DNA from: an uncultured Eubacteriales bacterium
Lineage (GTDB): Bacteria; Bacillota; Clostridia; Lachnospirales; Lachnospiraceae
Length of the DNA: 62,937 nucleotides
NCBI GenBank assembly: GCA_900539455.1
Contig: UQCD01000013.1
Location: forward strand, 1-62,937
Direction: 5' to 3'
Shown in pieces: positions 27,007-36,195 of this stretch. The notes beneath the pieces were generated by a model. The model was not told where the DNA came from, did not search any database, and saw only the letters and a program-made list of their open reading frames with translations. Made by a program: the position numbers and the translations under genes. The stretch's first letter is position 1; every line of letters begins with the position of its first letter.

Positions 27007-28281
27007 ATGGTAAGAGCAGTCGTTGGTGCCAACTGGGGCGATGAAGGAAAAGGAAAAATCACAGATATGCTTGGCGAAACATCTGACATTATTGTTAGAT
27101 TTCAGGGTGGAAGCAATGCAGGTCATACTATCGTAAATGACTACGGTAAATTTGCACTTCACATTCTCCCTTCAGGCGTATTCTATAATCATACAACAAG
27201 TGTTATTGGAAATGGTGTTGCTTTTAGTATTCCTGCACTTTTCAAGGAAGTTAATGACATTGTTTCAAAGGGCGTTCCAATGCCTAAGATTTTAGTATCT
27301 GACAGAGCTCAGATTGTTATGCCTTATCACATTTTATTTGACCAATACGAGGAGGAGCGTCTTGGTGGCAAATCCTTTGGCTCTACAAAATCAGGTATTG
27401 CACCATTTTATTCAGACAAATACTCAAAGATTGGTTTCCAGGTTAATGAGCTTTTTGATGATGAGGTTTTGAAGGACAAGATTGCAAGAGTTTGCGATTT
27501 GAAAAATCCTATTTTAGAGCATTTATATCACAAGCCAACTATTGACCCAGAAGAGCTTTTAAATACATTACACGAATATAGAGATATGGTTGCTCCTTAT
27601 GTTTGCGATACAGCAGCATTTTTACAGCAGGCAATTAAGGACGGCAAGAACATTTTATTAGAGGGTCAGCTTGGTACATTAAAGGACCCTGACTTTGGTA
27701 TTTACCCAATGGTTACATCTTCTTCTACTTTAGCTTCTTATGGTGCTATTGGTGCTGGTATCCCAGCTTATGAAATCAAAGATATTATTACAGTAGTTAA
27801 GGCTTACTCAAGTGCAGTTGGTGCTGGCGAATTTGTCAGCGAAATCTTTGGTGATGAAGCTGATGAGCTTAGAAGACGCGGTGGTGATGGTGGCGAATTT
27901 GGTGCTACTACAGGTCGTCCTCGCAGAATGGGCTGGTTTGATGCAGTTGCTTCAAGATATGGTTGTAAAATGCAGGGTGCTACACAGGTAGCTTTAACTG
28001 TTCTTGATGTTTTAGGCTACTTAGATACTCTTCCTATTTGTGTAGGCTACGAAATTGACGGCGTTGTTACTCGTGATTTCCCAACTACTACAAAGCTTGC
28101 TAAAGCAAAGCCAGTTTATGAATATCTTCCAGGCTGGAAAACAGAAATCAGAGGAATCAAAAAATACGAAGACCTGCCAGAAAATTGTAGAAAATATATT
28201 GAGTTTATTGAAAAAGAGCTTGAAGTTAAGATTACAATGGTTTCAAACGGACCAGGAAGACACGATATTATTTATAGATAA
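27007..28281 (+). CDS. purA: Adenylosuccinate synthetase
   Basis: 424 residues. Joins IMP and aspartate using GTP in the first committed step to AMP. The GTP loop GDEGKGK is at residues 11-17, with the GGSNAGHT motif, LEGQLGT in place of the usual EGAQ, and TGRPRRMGWFD. AGGAGG nine bases before the ATG. Strong terminator directly after. Length is normal. Confidence 0.95.
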   Translation: MVRAVVGANWGDEGKGKITDMLGETSDIIVRFQGGSNAGHTIVNDYGKFALHILPSGVFYNHTTSVIGNGVAFSIPALFKEVNDIVSKGVPMPKILVSDRAQIVMPYHILFDQYEEERLGGKSFGSTKSGIAPFYSDKYSKIGFQVNELFDDEVLKDKIARVCDLKNPILEHLYHKPTIDPEELLNTLHEYRDMVAPYVCDTAAFLQQAIKDGKNILLEGQLGTLKDPDFGIYPMVTSSSTLASYGAIGAGIPAYEIKDIITVVKAYSSAVGAGEFVSEIFGDEADELRRRGGDGGEFGATTGRPRRMGWFDAVASRYGCKMQGATQVALTVLDVLGYLDTLPICVGYEIDGVVTRDFPTTTKLAKAKPVYEYLPGWKTEIRGIKKYEDLPENCRKYIEFIEKELEVKITMVSNGPGRHDIIYR

Positions 28282-28292
28282 TGTGTTAAACA

Positions 28293-28330
28293 AAAATGCC
28301 TGTCACAGAAAAATCTGTGGCAGGTATTTT
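28293..28330 (+). terminator. Terminator of purA
   Basis: Stem TGCCTGTCACAGA / TCTGTGGCAGGTA with loop AAAA, followed by TTTTCT. It starts 12 bases after the purA stop. Confidence 0.85.
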
Positions 28331-28476
28331 CTCATAAACATCCCTAGCTTATCCTATTTTTATTCTTACTTTTTACACTTTAATCTTTATTTACAATTCT
28401 CACAAAATTTATCATAGCATATATATTTACTGAATTTCTTTTATTCCCCTGTAATTTTTCAAAATATTGTTATGTA

Positions 28477-28728
28477 TTAATTTAAAATTTCCGTTTCATC
28501 CCCATTAAGCTTTTCCATTTTACCTGTCTGCAGTTTTTCTGTTTCATTTACTTGTAGTTTTTCCGTATAAGCCTCCATACCAAAATTCTTACCTCTTTCT
28601 CCCTGATTATATGCTTTTCTTCTATAGCCTCTGCCTGTTTTCATATAGATTAACACAAACGCACCCACCATGGCAGCCACCACTCCCCCAACACTGTCAA
28701 AGAATGCCACTTTATTAGAAAAGTTCAA
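28477..28728 (-). CDS. Small predicted membrane protein behind deoC
   Basis: 83 residues if read from a TTG at 28728, almost touching the stop of the previous gene. One hydrophobic segment (about 10-30), then a basic stretch and a Lys/Glu/Thr-rich tail with repeated EKL units. AAGGAA is 12 bases upstream of the TTG, a loose fit. No family recognised. It may be a real third gene of the deoC operon or a decaying one. Confidence 0.4.
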   Translation of the reverse strand: MNFSNKVAFFDSVGGVVAAMVGAFVLIYMKTGRGYRRKAYNQGERGKNFGMEAYTEKLQVNETEKLQTGKMEKLNGDETEILN

Positions 28729-28732
28729 ATTT

Positions 28733-28936
28733 CTAGGTTTCCTTTTTTAATACCTTTCTAAACCATACAATTATGTATAAAATTCCCGGCACTAAAACTG
28801 TGCAGGCTGCTGCTGCCATAAACACACAATTTGCCTCTGGTCTTGCCATTACTGCTGCCACTATTGCCCATACATACAAGCCTGCAATTATAAGTATTAA
28901 AAGTATTGCACCTATTCTTTTAAGATTTTTTTTCAT
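28733..28936 (-). CDS. Small two-helix membrane protein
   Basis: 67 residues, two transmembrane helices (about 8-30 and 38-58) and a basic C-terminus. The ATG follows the deoC stop immediately, with GGAGGG inside the deoC end as ribosome binding site. Function unknown; co-transcribed with deoC. Confidence 0.6.
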   Translation of the reverse strand: MKKNLKRIGAILLILIIAGLYVWAIVAAVMARPEANCVFMAAAACTVLVPGILYIIVWFRKVLKKET

Positions 28937-29578
28937 TTATTTTCCCTCCACAATGGCTATTGTTGCACTTGTTCCAAGTCTGTCTGCACCAGCCTCTATC
29001 ATAGCCTTTGCTGTCTGGCTATTTCTAATACCACCTGATGCCTTTACCTTTGCCTTTCCGGAAACTACATGCTTCATTAAGGCTACATCTTCTACAGCAG
29101 CACCACCACAGCCAAAGCCTGTAGAGGTTTTTACAAAATCAGCCTTTGCCTTTACTGCTAATTCGCAGGCTGTCTTTTTTTCATCCTCTGTTAAATAACA
29201 GGTTTCTATTATTACCTTTAATATTTTTCCTTCACACTGACCTCTTACAGCCTTAACATCCTCGAAAACAGCCTCCAAATTCCCAGCCTTTAACTCTCCT
29301 ACATTTATTACCATATCTATTTCGTCTGCACCATCTTCCACGGCACAGCTGGTTTCATAAGCCTTTGCCTTTGTACTCATTGCCCCCAAAGGAAAACCTA
29401 CAACTGTACATACCGAAACACCACTATTTGACAAAAGCTGTGCTACATACCCTGTCCAATAGGAATTAACACAAACCGAAGCAAAATTATATTCTATTGC
29501 TTCCTTACATATTTTCTCTATATCTTCTTTTTTGGCATCAGCCTTTAAAATTGTATGGTCAAAATATTTTGAATTCAC
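28937..29578 (-). CDS. deoC: Deoxyribose-phosphate aldolase
   Basis: 213 residues. Cleaves 2-deoxyribose 5-phosphate to acetaldehyde and glyceraldehyde 3-phosphate in deoxynucleoside catabolism. The start region DHTILKADA, the catalytic-lysine segment (ADFVKTSTGFG) and the KASGGIRNSQTA motif are conserved. Start is GTG at 29578 with AAAGGAG upstream. It begins just after the terminator of the SRP RNA gene. Confidence 0.94.
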   Translation of the reverse strand: MNSKYFDHTILKADAKKEDIEKICKEAIEYNFASVCVNSYWTGYVAQLLSNSGVSVCTVVGFPLGAMSTKAKAYETSCAVEDGADEIDMVINVGELKAGNLEAVFEDVKAVRGQCEGKILKVIIETCYLTEDEKKTACELAVKAKADFVKTSTGFGCGGAAVEDVALMKHVVSGKAKVKASGGIRNSQTAKAMIEAGADRLGTSATIAIVEGK

Positions 29579-29589
29579 AAAACCACTCC

Positions 29590-29626
29590 TTTAAAAAAAT
29601 ATCCCATCAAACATTTGTTTAACAGG
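29590..29626 (-). terminator. Terminator of the SRP RNA gene
   Basis: Eleven-pair stem including wobble pairs (CCTGTTAAACA with TGTTTGATGGG) followed by ATATTTTTTT, between the SRP RNA 3' end and deoC. Confidence 0.65.
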
Positions 29627-29639
29627 AAGCTCTATAATT

Positions 29640-29912
29640 ATTAAATCCACGCATTCAGCGTTGTATGTGACTCACGAACGTTACTCCTACAGTTAACTCC
29701 GCTCAGGCGACCTCACGTCACATAGAAGGTTTTACTTAGTGCTGCTCCATTCCTGACCTGACACGATTCGTAAATTTCTATTGCATAAGACCCAAGCTTC
29801 AACGCCACTTATAAAAGGCAGCTTCACAAGAAAGCATCCGAAACTGAATATGACCCTTGCTAAAGCGGATTGCAAGTACAGGGCACCGCTAACTCCCCGG
29901 CTGCGTGGAAAC
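29640..29912 (-). ncRNA. ffs: Signal recognition particle RNA (large Firmicute form with Alu domain)
   Basis: The minus strand contains the universal helix-8 sequence (GTCAGGTCAGGAATGGAGCAGC, 22 bases, near 29739-29760) and, nearer the 5' end, the Alu-domain stretch GGGAGTTAGCGGTGCCCTG. Both match the Bacillus scRNA layout of about 270 bases. The ends pair: CCACGCA (29902-29908) with TGCGTGG (29647-29653). It is the RNA core of the particle that targets nascent membrane proteins with Ffh. Ends are estimated from pairing. Confidence 0.92.
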
Positions 29913-29953
29913 TTTAAAACTTATTTAATTGTCACACCACAAGGTGCATTGCA

Positions 29954-29982
29954 AGTATAAATGATTTTTATTAATATGTCAA
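29954..29982 (-). promoter_or_regulatory. Promoter of the SRP RNA
   Basis: Near-perfect sigma-A site on the minus strand: TTGACA (29977-29982), 17-base spacer, TATACT (29954-29959). The predicted start near 29947 leaves a short 5' precursor that would be processed. Confidence 0.85.
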
Positions 29983-29984
29983 AT

Positions 29985-30028
29985 TAAGTTTCACATCTTT
30001 TTATTTTAAGTTTCACATCTTTTTATTT
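29985..30028. repeat. 22-bp perfect tandem duplication at the end of tadA
   Basis: Two adjoining copies, 29985-30006 and 30007-30028. One supplies the last codons of tadA, the other lies between its stop and the -35 box of the SRP RNA promoter. Confidence 0.85.
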
Positions 30029-30494
30029 TATCAGCCTTTTTCAATGCTCTTAATTCCTTAAAATAATTTTTCAAAAGACTGCTGCATTCCTCCTGTAATA
30101 TACCCTCACTGATTTCTACCTGATGATTAAACTCCTTAACATCAAGCAGGTTCATTATTGAGCCGGCACACCCTGCCTTTGGATTCATACAGCCAATATA
30201 CACCTTTCTAATTCTGGATTGAACTATGGCCCCTGAACACATTTGACAAGGCTCTAAGGTTACATACATTTCGCAGTCATCAAGCCGCCAATCTCCCAGC
30301 TTTTTCGATGCCTTTCTTATGGCATTTAATTCTGCATGGGATAATGTATTTTTATCCGTTACCCTTCTATTATAACCCCTTCCAACAATTTCATCCTTAT
30401 ATACTATTACACAGCCAATAGGCACTTCATTTAATTTATATGCCCTCTTTGCCTGCTCTAATGCCTTTTTCATATACATTTCTTCTCTAGTCAT
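30006..30494 (-). CDS. tadA: tRNA-specific adenosine deaminase
   Basis: 162 residues from the ATG at 30494, which has AGGAG eight bases upstream; a longer in-frame start at 30536 lacks this. Converts A34 to inosine in tRNA-Arg(ACG). Zinc site: His53 and catalytic Glu55 in HAELNAI, Cys83 and Cys86 in PCQMCSGAI. It overlaps the end of the pseudouridine synthase gene by 8 bases. The stop lies within a 22-bp tandem duplication. Confidence 0.93.
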   Translation of the reverse strand: MTREEMYMKKALEQAKRAYKLNEVPIGCVIVYKDEIVGRGYNRRVTDKNTLSHAELNAIRKASKKLGDWRLDDCEMYVTLEPCQMCSGAIVQSRIRKVYIGCMNPKAGCAGSIMNLLDVKEFNHQVEISEGILQEECSSLLKNYFKELRALKKADKIKRCET

Positions 30495-31197
30495 CAAAAA
30501 ATCTCCTAAAGATACTATTTTCTGGTTTAATTTCAAACTCCATTACCCTATTGGTAACAGGGTGGTTAAAGGATAGCTTGTAGGAGCATAGTGCCACTCC
30601 CTCTTTCTCTACATTTTTGTCACTATTACCATATTTTTTATCACCATATAATGGTGCATTTGCGTTTGCAAACTGAACTCTTATTTGGTGATGCCTGCCT
30701 GTAAGCAGTCTAATTTTTGCAAGATATAGCTTTCTATTATTAATTTCAAGGTGTTTTACCAGCTCATAGGTAAGTACTGCCTTTTTCGCATCTGTTGTAT
30801 TTTCCTTAACCACTCTTGATACATTACTTCTGCCGTCCTTTATAAGATAATCACACAGCTCATTTTCTTCTCTTGTGTTTTCCTCTACGACCTTTGCACC
30901 AGCAGGTATATTAGTTAATACTGCATAATAATATTTGTTAAAATTTCCTTGTGCCACAGCCTTTGATAGCTTAGCCGCAGCATTTTTACTTAATCCATAA
31001 ACCATAATACCCTCTACCGGCTTATCTAATCTATGGATAACATAAACCTCTGCTTTTGTATTTTCATTAGTGGCATAATAATTTTTAATGGCACTAACCA
31101 TATCTATTCCACTGCCTCTTTCCTCCTGAGAGGCTACAAAGGCAGGCTTTCTTACTACCAGAATATCCTTATCCTTGTATAATATATCTAATTTCAT
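30487..31197 (-). CDS. RluA/RluD-family pseudouridine synthase
   Basis: 236 residues. The catalytic motif HRLDKPVEGIMVYG contains the essential Asp, and the KIRLLTGRHHQIRVQ segment is the family C-terminal signature. No S4 domain is present, so it is the short type that modifies rRNA or tRNA; exact target cannot be told. The ATG is near a divergent promoter region. Followed by tadA with overlap. Confidence 0.9.
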   Translation of the reverse strand: MKLDILYKDKDILVVRKPAFVASQEERGSGIDMVSAIKNYYATNENTKAEVYVIHRLDKPVEGIMVYGLSKNAAAKLSKAVAQGNFNKYYYAVLTNIPAGAKVVEENTREENELCDYLIKDGRSNVSRVVKENTTDAKKAVLTYELVKHLEINNRKLYLAKIRLLTGRHHQIRVQFANANAPLYGDKKYGNSDKNVEKEGVALCSYKLSFNHPVTNRVMEFEIKPENSIFRRFFDD

Positions 31198-31225
31198 ATA
31201 TACTATGACCTTTCTTATCTACAGC

Positions 31226-31254
31226 TTGATATTATATATTACTTATTCTATAAT
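31226..31254 (+). promoter_or_regulatory. Promoter of the GNAT acetyltransferase gene
   Basis: TTGATA (31226-31231), 17-base spacer, TATAAT (31249-31254). It rules out any start at or before 31254. Confidence 0.75.
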
Positions 31255-31292
31255 TGGCATATACTATATTAATGACTGTCAGAGTGAATTTT

Positions 31293-31844
31293 ATGATAAA
31301 AACCATATTAGAAACCAATAGATTATATTTAAAAATATTAGATGAAACCTACTGTAATCAGGTTGCCGATTTCCTTGTAAACAACAAGGAGTTTTTTGCG
31401 CCCTTTGAAACCAGCAAAGCACCTTTTTTCTATTCTCCTATGTATCAAAAAAATATTCTTGACCGTGAATTTAAAGCCTCTCTTAACAAAGAATATCTTA
31501 GATACTATGTATTTTTAAAAACCGAGCCAAATAAAATTATTGGTACTGTTTCCTTTGGAAATATAATGTCCTTTCCATATTGCAGTGCCACCATTGGCTA
31601 TCGCTTCGACAAGGCTCATACAGGCTGTGGCTATGCTGCAGAAAGTCTTGCGTCAGCCATTCCCTATGCTTTCTCAGCTTTAAAGCTGCATCGCATATGT
31701 GCATATATATTGCCAGATAACCTGCCTTCTATAAAACTGGCAGAGCGTTTAGGCTTTACCAGAGAAGGACTTTGTGAAAGTAACCTTAATGTAAATGGTG
31801 TCTGGAAATCTCATTACCAATATTCATTAGTTAATCATCATTAA
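31293..31844 (+). CDS. GNAT acetyltransferase, RimJ/RimL type
   Basis: 183 residues from the ATG at 31293. In-frame TTG 31254 lies inside the promoter -10 box, and ATG 31272 has no ribosome binding site. The opening ETNRLYLKIL, the central IGTVSFGNI and IGYRFDKAHTGCGYAAESLA (acetyl-CoA pyrophosphate loop) and the late AERLGFTREGL segment are typical of ribosomal-protein-alanine-type acetyltransferases. Substrate unknown. Confidence 0.88.
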   Translation: MIKTILETNRLYLKILDETYCNQVADFLVNNKEFFAPFETSKAPFFYSPMYQKNILDREFKASLNKEYLRYYVFLKTEPNKIIGTVSFGNIMSFPYCSATIGYRFDKAHTGCGYAAESLASAIPYAFSALKLHRICAYILPDNLPSIKLAERLGFTREGLCESNLNVNGVWKSHYQYSLVNHH

Positions 31845-31893
31845 TATTAATCATCTTTCACTAATTTTATGTAATTATAAGCACTACCTTATA

Positions 31894-32985
31894 CTAGGAA
31901 TACTTCTTCAAATATTCGTCTACTGTATTCTGGTCTACCTTTATACGATTATCCATTGTTTTCATAATATCTTTTATCTGTATTTTATCATAGACATAAT
32001 TGTCTGCTAAATCGTATAAATTGTTATCTCTAAAGCAAAGCACCATAGGTCTTAATACATTTTTCTCATTGACCTTTACTACCAGTCCTGTAAAGCCATT
32101 TGTAAGCTCTACACACACTCCCGGATATAATATTTTTATACTGTCTACTAATGTTGAAACAACTGTTTTGCTGTATTTATTATCCTCATTTATAAGAGTG
32201 CGTATTGCTACAACATCCGAAGTCGGCTCCTCGTCCAGCTTCATTGCTGTTAAATCATCATATACATCTGAAATCTGTAATATTTTTGCTGATAAAGAAA
32301 CCTCGCCCTTTGTCACTCCTAATGCCGGCTTCATCATTATTTTCAAGCTGTCATTTAATATTTCTACAACCTCTGGTGGAATAAATTCGCAATCGTGAAG
32401 TAAATTTATTCCCTTTTGCAAGGACTTAATTTCACCGTCCTTTTTGTCTGAGGCATTTTGAAGAATCCCCCATGTACCTGGCATAATCTTGCCTATATCA
32501 TGGATTAAGGCTGCATATACAAGCTGTCTAATCTCCATAGATGTAAGCTTAAATCTAATTGCAATCATTGCCGACATTATAGCCACATTTAAGGAATGTT
32601 TGTATACACAATCCTCAATGCTTCTTATATTCTGCATAAAATTAACCTTTTTATCCTTTTTGCAGTAATTCTTCATTATAATTTTAACTAAATTGTCTAT
32701 ATTAACTGGCTTTCTGCCCATTATAATTGTATTCAAATCCTCTCGCAGACCAAAAATGCTCATTGTCTGAAATCTTTCAAACTCTATGTCCTCATCTGTC
32801 ATTGGAGGTAATGGCTCCGCTGGCTCTAGTATAAATATACCAATTATGTTAAAATTCTTTATACTATTTATTCCCTGTTTTGTCAGCTTCGTATCCCTAT
32901 CATATAACAATACACCGTTTTTGTTATAAATAGGCTTTGCTAACCGCATACCCTTTACAAGATTTTCTGTCTTAACAAAACGCAT
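31894..32985 (-). CDS. HD-domain protein, degenerate HD-GYP
   Basis: 363 residues. The N-terminal domain (about 1-110) resembles the DUF3391-like part of many HD-GYP proteins. The HD core is present with H-x-S-x-N-x-A (near residue 130) and HDIGK (near 162), so the metal site may be kept. The later HHE and GYP motifs needed for cyclic-di-GMP hydrolysis are absent; instead a GINLLHDCEFIPPEVVEI region replaces them. It may be a phosphodiesterase of altered specificity or a signalling receptor. GAGGTG lies before the ATG. Monocistronic. Confidence 0.75.
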   Translation of the reverse strand: MRFVKTENLVKGMRLAKPIYNKNGVLLYDRDTKLTKQGINSIKNFNIIGIFILEPAEPLPPMTDEDIEFERFQTMSIFGLREDLNTIIMGRKPVNIDNLVKIIMKNYCKKDKKVNFMQNIRSIEDCVYKHSLNVAIMSAMIAIRFKLTSMEIRQLVYAALIHDIGKIMPGTWGILQNASDKKDGEIKSLQKGINLLHDCEFIPPEVVEILNDSLKIMMKPALGVTKGEVSLSAKILQISDVYDDLTAMKLDEEPTSDVVAIRTLINEDNKYSKTVVSTLVDSIKILYPGVCVELTNGFTGLVVKVNEKNVLRPMVLCFRDNNLYDLADNYVYDKIQIKDIMKTMDNRIKVDQNTVDEYLKKYS

Positions 32986-33000
32986 AACATCACCTCTTGA

Positions 33001-33038
33001 CTGTATTTTAATATTCTAACTGTATTTTAATATTCTAA
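33001..33038. repeat. 19-bp perfect tandem duplication in the HD-protein leader
   Basis: Two identical 19-base units in series (33001-33019, 33020-33038), 15 bases upstream of the start of the HD-domain gene. Confidence 0.85.
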
Positions 33039-33210
33039 TGATATTCAAATATTATAGCTTAATCCTCTTAAATATCCACATTTTAACTATGCAGATATAC
33101 ACTTGTTTATATAGATTACAATAACATAAACTGCAATTATTTTCAATTTCTTTGTTATTGATAATAATTCAAATTTACCTAAGTCTTAGGATTTTATAAG
33201 TGCCTGTCCA

Positions 33211-33930
33211 CTAATTATTAGAGGCTGGCAACGCCTTGGTTATGTAATACTTTTCTAAGCTTCCGTACTGACCTAGTATATTACCTATGCTTTCCGTTCC
33301 ATTGCTTACTACCCTTCCCTCATTAATCAGTATTACATCATCACAAAATTTTTCTGCCATATCCAGCATATGGGTAGACAATAATATTGTATGTCCTTCC
33401 TTAACATATTCTCTCATTATTTTTTTCACAGAATAAAGAATTTGCGGGTCAAGTCCCGATATATACTCGTCCATAAGAATAATATCCGATTTACACAAAA
33501 GGGCGCATAAAAACTGAATTTTCTTTTTAGTTCCCAATGAATATGTTCCTATGAGCTTATTCATATAAGGCTTTAGCTCAAACTGCTGTATCATATATGA
33601 AATCTGTTCCTTCTGTTTTTTATAATCGCAGGAATTAAGCTCCATTATAAAGTGTATATGCTCCATACCGGTTAATTCCTCATATAAAACAGGCTCATCA
33701 AACACAAGAATTGATTTATTTAAAAAATCAACCTGCTTTTTGTTATCTGTTATCTTCCCCTCTTTAATTTTAATAAGTCCATTTAAGGCCTTAAGCAAGG
33801 TAGTTTTACCACTTCCATTTGGCCCAAGTAATACAACTATTTTCCCTTTTTCCAGCGTAAAATCTATATTATTAAGTATAGGCTTACTATTAATGTCTAA
33901 TTTAAGTCCAGCAACCTTTATATATTCCAT
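33211..33930 (-). CDS. ABC transporter ATP-binding protein of the circular-bacteriocin cluster
   Basis: 239 residues. P-loop GPNGSGKT at residues 36-43, a signature region reading YSLGTKKK in place of LSGGQ, Walker B IILMDE and a switch His in STHML. It resembles the AS-48D/CirD ATPases that export circular bacteriocins or give self-protection. AAAGGAG precedes the ATG. It follows the 563-residue membrane protein by 34 bases and is the last gene of the cluster. Confidence 0.85.
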   Translation of the reverse strand: MEYIKVAGLKLDINSKPILNNIDFTLEKGKIVVLLGPNGSGKTTLLKALNGLIKIKEGKITDNKKQVDFLNKSILVFDEPVLYEELTGMEHIHFIMELNSCDYKKQKEQISYMIQQFELKPYMNKLIGTYSLGTKKKIQFLCALLCKSDIILMDEYISGLDPQILYSVKKIMREYVKEGHTILLSTHMLDMAEKFCDDVILINEGRVVSNGTESIGNILGQYGSLEKYYITKALPASNN

Positions 33931-33964
33931 TGACCTTCTCCTTTTACTGCAATGCTTTTATATA

Positions 33965-35656
33965 CTAACTGCAATATATCCTCTGCAAATATTCTATGCT
34001 TCTGATTTTTTTCTTTATAAAACAGCCTATAATTATCCCTGCCAACGCCATAATTAAACCAACTGCAAAAAACTGTACTATAATGTATCTGCCTATTCCC
34101 ATAAAATCTGTCATATACAATGCTGTAGGTATAACCATTATAGAATTAACTACTATTAACAATATTCCATCTATTAAATCATAAATCTTTTCTCTGTCAC
34201 AGTATTTTACAAGCTCCTCCTTGTTTTTATACTCAAAGCAGGGAAATATAACCGACGGCAAATTGTACAAAAGTAATAGTACTGCCATATATACAAGCTG
34301 TAAGCCAAAGGCAAGAATTACAGAGGTATTTTTGGTACAAATATAAAAAAATAAATATTCCACTACTGTAATAGCAGCTACATTAAACAGCCATACTCTT
34401 TCCTTTAAGGCAAGCAGCCTTCCCAAATCACTAATCCAAAAATACGCTTTTTTACCCTCGCCGTCCAATGTATAAATTGCATTTAACCTATGTATTATGC
34501 CTTGAGTTAAAAATAGTCCGGCGTAAAACACGCAGGTCATAAGAAGGAAAAACAAAACCTTCTGCTCCCGTATTCCTGTCATAAGTCCACCATAAAAGCC
34601 TATAAATATCCAAAAAAGATTTCCTCCAAACAGGTATTTTATATTTCGCTTTAAATATCCACTTCTAAGTATTGACCTGAAATAATATCCCTTTGCCATA
34701 GAATTTGGCATAACCTTTACCTGCTTATAGTCCCTTGCATTATCCTCTCTTACAATATAGCCACCTATGTATATAGCTGATATGTAAAGTATTAAGGCAA
34801 GTCCCAAAATAATAGTTATAAGCTTTCCTTCTGTTATATTGCCATATACATCTGCCATTAGTCCTTCTATATTGGGAAAGCCTGAGGTTATTTTTTCTTT
34901 TATCTCATTTACCCATATGCTAAATTCTTCTCCCTCAACCCTTCTTTTTATTAAAGGAAACCTATTCATCCACTCTGAAAAATAGCCTCCAATTTTACTA
35001 AAAACAAACATTATTGCCACTATTTTAGCAGCATTGAATATAACCCTTTGCTTTATATTGTCATTTTTCTTATTTAGAAGCATTACGTATTTCCACATAG
35101 CGCATATATATACCGCCATAAAAATCACTACCGTTATAAGAAATCCATATAAAATTCCCTTTGTCAAAGAATATCCCATATTTTTAAAGCAGCCCACAAA
35201 TATTGGCAATAAAATGGTAAACAAATCATTACTTTCAAGTATATTGTAATTTCCTGCTATGCAAAAAATAATCTTCGACTTATCAAAATGAGTATTTGCA
35301 GATACCCACTCTATATATCTGTTACTATATGTAAGCTTTGACACATCATTTATTTTTTTTAACACAGTAATAAGCACATATAGTATAAGCATCCCTATAA
35401 CAAGCTCTGTATGACCTAAAATTCCATTTATTAAGCTGTCAATAATTTCTATATTAATAAGTCCTTTTTGGGAGATTTTCAAAATATCCGGAAAGGAAAC
35501 TGTTACACCATATGATATTAATATTCTGATAACAGCCAAGATACCAAGCAGTATTATAACCATTTTATTATTTAATGATTTTAATATTCTTCCGTTTAAT
35601 ACTCTTCTTTTTATTCCTGCATATAAATCCCATTTAAAAAAACTTAAGTATTTCAT
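33965..35656 (-). CDS. Large polytopic membrane protein, AS-48B/CirB-like
   Basis: 563 residues with about 12 predicted transmembrane helices and basic loops. From memory, AS-48B and CirB, the multi-spanning proteins needed to make and release AS-48 and circularin A, are of about this size. Position between the SpoIIM-like and ATPase genes fits that role; it could also be read simply as an ABC permease paired with the ATPase. GGAG precedes the ATG. It starts 18 bases after the SpoIIM-like gene. Confidence 0.7.
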   Translation of the reverse strand: MKYLSFFKWDLYAGIKRRVLNGRILKSLNNKMVIILLGILAVIRILISYGVTVSFPDILKISQKGLINIEIIDSLINGILGHTELVIGMLILYVLITVLKKINDVSKLTYSNRYIEWVSANTHFDKSKIIFCIAGNYNILESNDLFTILLPIFVGCFKNMGYSLTKGILYGFLITVVIFMAVYICAMWKYVMLLNKKNDNIKQRVIFNAAKIVAIMFVFSKIGGYFSEWMNRFPLIKRRVEGEEFSIWVNEIKEKITSGFPNIEGLMADVYGNITEGKLITIILGLALILYISAIYIGGYIVREDNARDYKQVKVMPNSMAKGYYFRSILRSGYLKRNIKYLFGGNLFWIFIGFYGGLMTGIREQKVLFFLLMTCVFYAGLFLTQGIIHRLNAIYTLDGEGKKAYFWISDLGRLLALKERVWLFNVAAITVVEYLFFYICTKNTSVILAFGLQLVYMAVLLLLYNLPSVIFPCFEYKNKEELVKYCDREKIYDLIDGILLIVVNSIMVIPTALYMTDFMGIGRYIIVQFFAVGLIMALAGIIIGCFIKKKIRSIEYLQRIYCS

Positions 35657-35674
35657 GTTCTCTCCATTTTTCCT

Positions 35675-36184
35675 TTATATATTTTTAGCAGATATATTAC
35701 ATTCAACAAAGGCTGCAATTAAAAGCAAAATAACTATTAAGCCACATGCCCTTAATATACTGCTCTTACTGTATTTACTAAATATTTTACTTCCTTCTGT
35801 GCCTATTGCACAGGCTATTGACAATGCTGGTATTTCAAAAATAGAATGAGGCATAATTATCCTAATGAAATAATATATTTCATTAGTAGATACCCAGCTG
35901 CTTCCCAACACAAAACCTAATATTATTGGATTTACCAATAGCACCAGTATACTGGGAATTCTAAAAAGAAACACACCTAAAACAGCTACTATACTTACAA
36001 TTAAATTATTTATGAAAATTCCTGCAAAGGTAATATCATTTACAACCAGCTCCGATAGTTCTGATTTAACAGCAAATGGTTTTAACTGATAATATGTAAT
36101 AAAGGTGGTTACCGCTGCTAAACCAACAAAACAAACCATAATAACCACTGCCCGTTTTATATTAAATCCAAAAATTTTATCCAT
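35675..36184 (-). CDS. SpoIIM/DUF95-family membrane protein of the bacteriocin cluster
   Basis: 169 residues with about five transmembrane helices. Family features visible are the FINNLIVSIVAVLGVFLFR segment, the NPIILGFVLG stretch and PHSIFEIPAL. DUF95 proteins are a hallmark of circular bacteriocin operons (AS-48C, CirC). It would act with the larger membrane protein in maturation or transport. Ribosome binding site is GAGAGG. It lies after a large hairpin (36209-36286) that separates it from the precursor gene. Confidence 0.8.
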   Translation of the reverse strand: MDKIFGFNIKRAVVIMVCFVGLAAVTTFITYYQLKPFAVKSELSELVVNDITFAGIFINNLIVSIVAVLGVFLFRIPSILVLLVNPIILGFVLGSSWVSTNEIYYFIRIIMPHSIFEIPALSIACAIGTEGSKIFSKYSKSSILRACGLIVILLLIAAFVECNISAKNI

Positions 36185-36195
36185 AAAGCCCTCTC

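Noticed and set aside
33179..33191. Palindrome CCTAAGTCTTAGG as terminator of the bacteriocin cluster
   Set aside because: Short stem and no U tract on the minus strand; it may be an end point but evidence is too weak to list.
33000..33200. Short hydrophobic frame of about 19 codons that might be a bacteriocin immunity peptide
   Set aside because: No ribosome binding site, a TTG start and too short for known immunity peptides of about 50 residues.
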